Shown: in pieces, positions 21,051 through 27,399 of the stretch
Numbering within the stretch: position 1 is the stretch's first letter
Layout: each line of letters begins with the position of its first letter
NCBI GenBank assembly: GCA_049999805.1
Contig: JBNGIO010006255.1
Coordinates: 1-27,399 of the forward strand
Reading direction: 5' to 3'
Length of the DNA stretch: 27,399 nucleotides
Source: Folioceros fuciformis
Taxonomy: Eukaryota > Anthocerotophyta > Anthocerotopsida > Anthocerotales
Notes under the pieces: model-generated
The model's input: the letters and a program-made list of their open reading frames with translations, nothing else
The model's database searches: none
What the model was told of the DNA's origin: nothing
Translations under genes and position numbers: made by a program

Positions 21051-23584
21051 AGTGGGTCAACAGTCCAACGTCGAACGTTGCGGTTCCCCTGTGACGGGGG
21101 CCACGAATGCTCCTGGAGCTGCCATAAGCGTTAGCCTCGCACAAGTGGATTCGACCTTGATTTGCCGATGGTTTGTCACGATACGTTGCTGCCGTGGAGC
21201 CTAAGAGGTTTCCTTTGCAGGAGAATTACGAATACACATACTTGACAATCAACGATGCAGTGGTGGCGATGGGCCAACTTGTGAACATCTACGGGAAGAT
21301 CGTTGAGTTTGATCAGCCTCGGCATTCTCGTGGTTCAGGTGCCCTCTCTACCTGCTCGTTATTTGGATAAACTCTGCCAGACTGTGGGTTACTGATCTAG
21401 TGTCTTCTTGGTTGGACAGACATTACGTGCACAATGACTTTGAGGGATATGTCTTACCCTATGGGCCTGCGGGTAATCGTGTTTGCCTCCACATTAGACT
21501 TGATACCTCGGGTGCGGGCTGTTGGGGACGTCATCCGGTTTCATCGTGTTAAGGTGAGACGTTGCAAAGTTTTGAAAATAGGATTTAGGGCTGTGGGAGC
21601 GGAGGATGTCAGTGTGCTCAGTGCTTCTGTCGAATTGTGGTGTTGCAGATGACTGTTCACAGTAACGCCCCACAGGCCATCGCGAAGATTCAAAAGTCTG
21701 CTCAGTTTCTCCTCTTTAGTGGCAAGATTGATGACAGCACTGACCCCTATCAGCAGTCATCCATGAAGTACACCAAAGGGGACGTGGATATCAACAGGCT
21801 CACCTTGTTTCGTAACTGGCACGATCTTCTCCCCGCTGAACCGGGTGGCATCTCAGTCTCCTTTTCTTTTTCTTCACTCCTGCAGCTTTCACCCCTCTGT
21901 AAGTTTGATGTACACGTCATGTGGGACTGTCTGTGTTTATCATGCTCTTGACGTTTCTGCAGCGAGTAGCAACCTATACAAGATGCCGATCAAAGGTTTA
22001 AAGCATGGCTGCTTCTTTGACATCTGCTGTCAGGTTAGACTCTGGGCTATTTGATGGTTTAGTCCTTGTGTTCAAACAACAAACGTGGCGTCTCTGTATC
22101 TTGACAGACCGGTGTATGATCCGCTTGCCAGATGTTGCTAATTGTTGGTGGGGAGGACGACGCAGGATTTATCATCTACGTATGGGACGGAACGGATGCT
22201 CCTCCAGCCCCTATTGGGTGAGTTGAGTGTAGCATGGATACTTTGAGTGCTATTGGTTTTCGTTTTTGAATAACCATACAGTGAACCGTCCACGATCTTA
22301 GTGCTCTGGCTCTCGTCGTGTTTTGCATGGTTCTCCGGACAATTACTCCAATTCTTAGAATTTCTCCAGGGGATGAAGAGTTGCCAAAAGCAGCCTCTCC
22401 TCCAAGAGAGACGCTCTTTGCTTTCCCTCCAAAGGGCACAGTCTTGCCTCTCGTTCCTGATGCACCTGAGCAGAAGCTGCCATTGCAACTTCCAGATGCG
22501 GGCAACTGGGTGTTGTTCCGCAACTTGAAATGCAGGGTGTGGAATGGAGTCTATGGAGGTATTTGGACACGGGAAAGCAAGCTTATCCGCAGACTTGATC
22601 CTGACAGCCCTTCGGTGACAGAATGTATGAGGTGATTACTGCCAGAACCCAGGGTTGGGATAGTCTCCAGCTCTTAGGTAGTAGTGAGATGGAAGGAAGG
22701 AAATTGTCTTGTCTGCTTGACGGTAACATTGGTGTCATTAGGGTTTATGCAGAACGGTTCGACCAGGTGTCCCAGTGGGCACCAGTGCCTCTCCAGTCCA
22801 TGACAGGTATGAATATCCAGACGATACTGAGACGCTGAGACGAGAACGGGGAAGGCCATCCATCCATAAAATGCACTTGGTGCTGATCTAATGTGGTTTG
22901 CCCAGTGACAGACCACGAAAATGTGAGGTTGTCAACGTTAAGGGAGGTATTGGTGCATCCACAGGTATGCCTGAGTTCCCATATTAAGAGTTTTTCTCTC
23001 GGGCCTGATAGCTTCGAAGTGCTCATGTATTGGTGGTATGCTCGGGATGCAGGTTACATACAAGTTCCGTTGTCTTGTTCGCGTTGTATCGACGTTCCCC
23101 TGTGATTTTGTGGACTTCTGCGGTATGGTACCCGATGAGACCGGGAACGATAGGTGTTGTGGGACAAGTCAGTATGTATATGCAGTCCGGCTTACTCTGG
23201 AAGATCCCACAGCTCGGCTTCAGGCGTACCTCTGCGGGGAGGATGCGGTGAGCTTGTCGTGGACAAGAAACCTTGATAAGTTGGTATTTCAGCATACTAC
23301 TTGCTCTGCAGCAGTGAGTACACAAAGCAAAACGTTCATGATCCTATTGTATGGGACGTTTGCAGGTCCAATTTTTCAACGGTCATCCAGCCAGGGACCT
23401 TCACAGCCAAGGAGCAACTGTGGGTGCTTTGGAGAGGAATGTAAAGAGGCTTCTAGGGGTGAGTGATAACGACTGGCGAAACCCGCCGTGGATCAAGTGC
23501 TGCTTGAAATCCTATTATCTTGATAAGCAGCATCAATGGCACACCAGGCGTTTCAGGATATTTGGGACAACTCTTCCTGGGTAG
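21034..23584 (+). CDS. POT1: Protection of telomeres 1 (POT1)
   Basis: This is a telomere protein of the POT1 family; in most POT1s the N-terminal OB folds bind single-stranded G-rich telomeric DNA. Model: join(21034..21144, 21221..21338, 21420..21553, 21649..21844, 21963..22033, 22132..22217, 22302..22631, 22742..22806, 22906..22964, 23053..23247, 23366..23584), 527 residues, phases consistent. OB1 runs from about residue 43 (YLTINDAVVAMGQLVNIYG, then KIVEFDQPRHSRGS). OB2 follows, with VWDGTDAPP at about 227. A C-terminal part carries VTDHENVRLSTLREVLVHP, RLTLEDPTARLQAYL, RNPPW (about 493) and SYYLD, all plant POT1 hallmarks. Exon 1 (37 residues, disordered) is the least certain; its donor is a plain GTGGAT. 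The exon 7 acceptor at 22301 is chosen by phase; the better-looking CAG at 22369 breaks the frame. Plant POT1s are usually about 450-480 residues. Confidence 0.92.
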
Positions 23585-23650
23585 CCAGGCTGGACATCAC
23601 AAACCACCAACAATTTTGTTAAGAAGAGACACAGGAAGCATTGAAGCATG

Positions 23651-23670
23651 CCTAACCCTACCCCTACCCC
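23651..23670 (+). other. Short telomere-like (C-strand) motif
   Basis: CCTAACCCTACCCCTACCCC lies 66 nt after the POT1 stop. It contains one CCCTA-type plant telomeric unit and two degenerate ones. AACCCTA is also the core of the plant telo-box promoter element, but here it sits between two convergent 3' ends. Confidence 0.6.
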
Positions 23671-23762
23671 ACACGCTTTTGAGAAGGACCCTAAAAATCA
23701 AGTAGCTGTGCACATTACACATGACAGAGATGGGGAGATTTGGGGAGTGAAATGAAATGATA

Positions 23763-23768
23763 TTTATT
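23763..23768 (-). terminator. Candidate poly(A) signal of SRPBCC paralogue 2
   Basis: AATAAA on the minus strand lies about 150 nt after the stop of the minus-strand SRPBCC gene, in the 333-nt convergent gap shared with POT1. Plant poly(A) signals are loose, so this is only a candidate. Confidence 0.35.
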
Positions 23769-23917
23769 TTGAATTGTCTGGCGCTGAAAACTCACTGGAG
23801 AGAGTCCGTGGGACGACAACGAGGTGGGTGGAAGGGGTTATTAGTCGCCCTGAGAGACAGTTGGGGCATGAATTTCACAGTGCAAGTTTGATCAATCATC
23901 AGGCCCAGTAGTAGACG

Positions 23918-25135
23918 TTATTGCGAGTCTTCAGTTTGGACCCTGTCGTCTTTGCCTTCCTCTCCTTCGTCTTCAACTGCAGCGTGTCCTGGTCCTGGTC
24001 GGCTTTCATGCTGCTTGTTTCCTTGGGAATTGCCCCGTTCCTCCGCAGCCTCTGCTGGATCACTGGACTCGTACTGGTCTTGTACTGGCGGCGGATGATC
24101 CTCAGGACGGCTCGCTGGTTGGGATGCAGCCGCGTCTTGGTTGGCAGGTTCGATTTGGAATTCGTTGCTACTGTCTGGAGCTGCTTCCTTCTGCTGAGCG
24201 GGAGTTGCTTCCTGCGGCTGGGTCGGAGGTTGATGAGTGTCGTCTTGCTGCGGTTGGATCGGAGGATGAGGTGCTTCCTCCTGTAGCGGCTGCGTTGGAG
24301 GCGGGTTGCCTTCCTCGAGCTGGAGCTGCGGCTGCGGCTGCGGCTGCTGCTGCTGCTTCTGGGTGGGGGCGTCTACTAGGAGACCTTGCTGGGTATGCAG
24401 GGCCTGGGTATGCGCGGGCGGAGGTTCATCATCGTCAGAGTCGGATTCGTCGGAGCTGCTATCGTCCGCAAGGTGGCCATGGTCCAGATCCTCGATGCCC
24501 ATGAGGTAAGCCACCAAGGTCTGCCTGACCTGGTCCATTCTGGTTCGGGGAACATACTGCTCACCTTCCTGGGGAAGCAGCGCGTACGACCACACCACCC
24601 GCGTCTTTTCCTCCTCTCCCTCCGCCAAGCTTTTCTCGGAGAAGAGCTGCATAAGGCCGCTGGAGCCGATGATGCCCGGCTCGGGGCATTCGTCCACTGT
24701 GTAGGTGTACCAGTACTCCTGTGGCTCCACAGCCACCAGGCGCTCAATCACCCACGCTTGATGGGGGTCCGCCTTGTCTGCTACCCGCCTCCGCGCTCCC
24801 ACGCTCACACCATTCAGCGTGAGCGGTGTGATGCTCACCTGCTTGGGCCACCCATACCGCTCCCCGAATAAGTCCGACACTATGTCCCACACTTTCTGTA
24901 TGGGCAGCGGTACGTACAGCACCACGGAACCCAGGCTCGATTTCTTCACGGTGGAAACACATGCTGCAATAGGCCTAGCCTGGCTGGAATTCGACTCCAC
25001 TCCCGCCGCTTTCGCTTGCGCTTGCACTTCCGCGTCCACTTCCACTTCTGCTGCCCCTGTCCCTGCCCCTGCCCCTGCCGGACACGTTGCTGCTCCAGAT
25101 GAACTCGCTGCCGACGCCTCCTCCAGTTCCGCCAT
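23918..25135 (-). CDS. SRPBCC/START-like protein with acidic and Pro/Gln-rich tail (paralogue 2)
   Basis: This is a single-exon protein of 405 residues. The ATG has a fair context (A at -3, G at +4) and an in-frame TAA 9 nt upstream. Residues 1-60 are Ala/Gly/Glu-rich. Residues 69-218 form the SRPBCC-like part: VVLYVPLPIQKVWDIVSDLF, YGWP, VGARRRVADK, AWVIERLVAVEP, YWYTYTVDE, TRVVWSYALLP, and a final helix with VRQTLVAYLMGIEDLD. This matches the other SRPBCC gene landmark by landmark. A (D/S)n acidic patch (about 224-237) follows, then a Pro/Gln/Glu-rich tail to 405 with loosely repeated PPTQP/PPIQP units of about 12 residues. Ligand and role are unknown. Plant lachrymatory-factor-synthase-like proteins share the fold but usually lack such a tail. 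It is convergent with POT1. Confidence 0.75.
   Translation of the reverse strand: MAELEEASAASSSGAATCPAGAGAGTGAAEVEVDAEVQAQAKAAGVESNSSQARPIAACVSTVKKSSLGSVVLYVPLPIQKVWDIVSDLFGERYGWPKQVSITPLTLNGVSVGARRRVADKADPHQAWVIERLVAVEPQEYWYTYTVDECPEPGIIGSSGLMQLFSEKSLAEGEEEKTRVVWSYALLPQEGEQYVPRTRMDQVRQTLVAYLMGIEDLDHGHLADDSSSDESDSDDDEPPPAHTQALHTQQGLLVDAPTQKQQQQPQPQPQLQLEEGNPPPTQPLQEEAPHPPIQPQQDDTHQPPTQPQEATPAQQKEAAPDSSNEFQIEPANQDAAASQPASRPEDHPPPVQDQYESSDPAEAAEERGNSQGNKQHESRPGPGHAAVEDEGEEGKDDRVQTEDSQ
24318..24360. repeat. Coding CTG/CGG trinucleotide repeat tract
   Basis: GCTGCGGCTGCGGCTGCTGCTGCTG-type repeats on the plus strand encode the Gln/Pro-Gln run of the minus-strand SRPBCC protein. Length variation between individuals would be expected here. 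Confidence 0.75.
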
Positions 25136-25322
25136 GATCTTAGCTTACGCAGCTGTTACAGGTACTCGAGCTTGAAAAATAAATTTTGCAGAATCCAGCA
25201 GCAGGCTTTGCGGATTTGGGACTGTCCGCCCAGGTCCGGATCCGCATGAAACGACTAGCAGCCACAAGCCGTGGAGGAAGGCACATCCCGAAACATCTTG
25301 GGCGACGAGGGCATGCACGAAC

Positions 25323-25434
25323 GGCAGGGTAGGGCAGGGTGGGGCAGGGCAAGGCAAGGCGAGGTAGAGCAGAGACAGGGCAGGGCAGGGCAGAGGCAGG
25401 GCAGAGGCAGGGCAGGGCAGAGGCAGGGCTGGGC
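25323..25434 (+). repeat. G-rich minisatellite (GGGCAGGGCAGAGGCA-like)
   Basis: This is about 110 nt of GGGCA and GAGGCA units, with many runs of three or four G on the plus strand. It lies about 190 nt upstream of the minus-strand SRPBCC ATG, so it is in that gene's promoter or leader region. The G-runs are dense enough to allow G-quadruplexes on the strand that is non-template for rightward and template for leftward transcription. Confidence 0.8.
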
Positions 25435-26012
25435 TCAACGTTGTGATCAAGCAAGCAAGCACAGCCAAAGGGACAGGGAAAGGGAGAGGGAAATGGGAGC
25501 CGAGAACGGCGCCAGGCAAGGCTAAATAGCTAAGATGAAGGCAGGCAAAGCATTGTAAGGTACGACAGGAGGGGGATGCAAAATTTGTCGTCAGCGGCAT
25601 CCAACGAGGCGCGCGTTACGACATTTGTATCTTGCGTTCTCTGTTTCAGCTGCCAAGCTTCGTTTCCTGGTGTCAGCCCTTATCCAAGCCCCAATGTTCT
25701 CGACTTTGCATGCCTTCGAGCAGTGCGGGGATCACAAGGAGTAGACGGATTCCGTGGGACCGCCACTTCTCGTCTGATTCATACCAACATATTCTGAACA
25801 CCCTTTGTATATGTAAGCAAGCGCTTGGTCCCGGCGTCGGAATCACCGCTGCTTTGCCTTTCGCCCGACTCTGTTGCTACAAGATAAACTAAAATATGAA
25901 ATTACCTATGCCACATATTGGTGTGGATATCCACTTTGGCCAGGCCCTCTTGCATGCTTCCCAAGGTGTGAATATTCCACGACCTTCACTCTACTTTACA
26001 TGGAACGCGGTT
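25435..26012. other. Intergenic region between SRPBCC 2 and MEX1
   Basis: Apart from purine-rich sequence at 25445-25500, which continues the minisatellite composition, I see no gene, RNA or clear repeat. It should hold the MEX1 3' UTR and the SRPBCC upstream promoter, both on the minus strand. Confidence 0.4.
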
Positions 26013-27399
26013 CTATCTTCTGCTTCCGGAGAGTAATTCGACTACAGACGACAATGGATTGGGCAAGTCGTATGCTTTTGAATCTTGCAAAACGATCCCA
26101 CCTGCTCCCGTGAAGATTACAAACAACAACAAAACGAGGTTCCAACATCAGTGAAAGGCCATTCACAATTGCTTACTAGTTCAAGTCGGAAGCAAGGTGG
26201 CAAGGGCAAGGAGGCAAATAACTTACTTATCCATAGTCCTATGCCTGCTGTCACGGTCCAGAACACGGGATATCCAACACAGTCGTATCTGCACACACAC
26301 CCGGCACGTTCAACTTGATTCCCTTATCCACAGGGTGTCCATGCAACAAGTACTGTCACAGGGGTCGGAGCCCTCAGATACTGAGCGCTGTCACAGTTTA
26401 TGGCACGCGAGGTAAGAGGGATCACTCACGAGTACATGCTGAGCAAGATTCCCCACCCTTGGAATAAGAATCCCCAGGATGCACCGGTGAACCTGGATAC
26501 CAAAGCTGACAGTTAACGGATCGGTTGGCTACTGAGCAAAAACTGCGAAATCACCGATTGCATACACCAGAATGAGTACGGCATGACATATACATACCAC
26601 ATGAGATCTCGCGTGAAGAGAGCCCGAGGGAACAGCAGCCCGTTTCCTATCATTGCTAGTAGTACGGTGAAGACTGACAGCCCTTGAATGTTTGTGGGAT
26701 TTAGGATGTTCAGCCACTGTGGACACGAAGACAGTAAGTACAGGTCAGAGCAGAGTTGCACCAGCTCCACAAATTTTGCATCAGTATGGATTTCACGTTA
26801 GCGACAAATGTGAGACTCACCATTTGAGAGACCGGCGCCCACATGAACAAGGCAGTGGCGGTCCACGCAGAAATGGATCCCACTGCTGTCGCTAGCTTCT
26901 CGGGCAACCTGTTCAGGCGGTTCTGTAGACAAGACGAAAGTGCAGAGCGGCATGAACATGAGACCAAAGCCTGAAGCTTGCGGAAATCGGGCCATGAGCT
27001 GGCAGTTGGGATTGCTCACCAGGACCACCAAACTGAGAGCCAGTCCACCGAAAACAATTGCGGGCAGCATGGTCGGGGGGAGATACGGCTGGAACGTGGA
27101 CCACATCACCTGGACTTCAATGGCGCATTTGTTAGTTTGCAGGCCCAGAAATGTCCATCCACACGGAAGTTCCAACTGGCTTGGCCCGCGTAATCGACAA
27201 ACCAATCCCCTTCTTAAGCCACACGCCTACTTTACAAATTCTTAATTTGGATTCGCAATCAAGCGTCGTCTACTTCGGCAGATTAGTGTACAGACCTGAG
27301 GAAGAACGGTGATCCCACCCACACTGACAGCTTCTTCCCAAAGCCTCCATACGGCAGAAGGAAGCAGAGAGTGATAGTTGAGGAGATTGAGAGAAAGGC
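26013..27399 (-). CDS. MEX1: Maltose exporter of the plastid envelope, MEX1 (3' part)
   Basis: This is an integral protein of the chloroplast inner envelope that exports maltose made by night-time starch breakdown. Seven exons are visible: complement(join(26013..26101, 26227..26288, 26430..26492, 26598..26716, 26821..26922, 27020..27109, 27296..>27399)). Every junction is GT-AG and in phase, ending at TAG 26013-26015. Landmarks match plant MEX1 in order: VWRLWEEAVSVGGITVLPQ, VMWSTFQPYLPPTMLP, the AWTATALFMWAPVSQM helix, WLNILNPTNIQGLSVF, AMIGNGLLFPRALFTRDLMW, and a divergent last helix and tail. About 209 residues are present. The plastid transit peptide and the first half of the membrane domain lie beyond the window edge, so start and promoter are not visible. 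Nothing suggests decay. Confidence 0.93.

Noticed and set aside
21173-21220. POT1 starting at 21173 without a first intron
   Set aside because: The codon there is TTG, just after an in-frame TGA (21158-21160), and no ATG lies before the conserved block. TTTGCAG at 21220 is a good acceptor.
22370-22631. POT1 exon 7 beginning at the stronger acceptor (after 22369)
   Set aside because: It needs a phase-1 donor, but exon 6 ends in phase 2 at its only good donor (GTGAGT at 22218), so the frame would break.
25145-25600. 151-codon Pro/Leu/Cys-rich minus frame across the minisatellite
   Set aside because: It is the translation of the GGGCA-type repeat and its low complexity; no sign of a real protein.
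1-27399. CRISPR array, rRNA operon, bacterial insertion sequence
   Set aside because: No regularly spaced identical repeats, no rRNA sequence and no bacterial-type transposase; gene structure is eukaryotic.

Overview
The window reads as nuclear DNA of a green-lineage eukaryote, most likely a streptophyte (seedless plant or charophyte alga). The genes have many GT-AG introns, mostly about 60-190 nt. One gene matches the plastid maltose exporter MEX1, and POT1, the MAA3/SEN1 helicase and a small J-domain protein are all of plant type. The species cannot be told from this sequence. All exon models are hand-built from reading frame, splice consensus and remembered family motifs; no search was run.

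Layout. 1-8.2 kb is an AT-richer repeat region. It holds a decayed Copia fragment on the minus strand (about 605-2081) and a 5'-truncated, decayed Ty3/Gypsy pol on the plus strand (about 2405-4660). The Gypsy pol ends in a PHD-type zinc finger and is followed by a polypurine tract and a 130-nt tandem duplication. About 3.3 kb without recognisable genes follows, including a 10-base assembly gap. 8.4-13.0 kb holds a complete seven-exon SEN1/MAA3-type superfamily 1 helicase on the plus strand. 13.0-17.0 kb is convergent intergenic DNA with exon-like islands and small inverted and direct repeats. 17.0-18.1 kb is a small J-domain co-chaperone gene on the minus strand. 19.9-25.1 kb is a cluster in which a complete POT1 telomere-protein gene (11 exons, plus) lies between two divergent, intronless SRPBCC/START-like paralogues: one upstream on plus, one downstream on minus. 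A G-rich minisatellite lies 5' of the second SRPBCC gene. 26.0-27.4 kb is the 3' part of MEX1 (minus), whose 5' end lies beyond the window.

How they work together. The genes are ordinary nuclear housekeeping functions: R-loop/RNA processing helicase, chaperone partner, telomere capping and plastid maltose export. They do not form one pathway. The least ordinary items are the PHD finger on the Gypsy pol, the all-TAG pattern of stops in both retroelement remnants, and the pair of SRPBCC genes flanking POT1.
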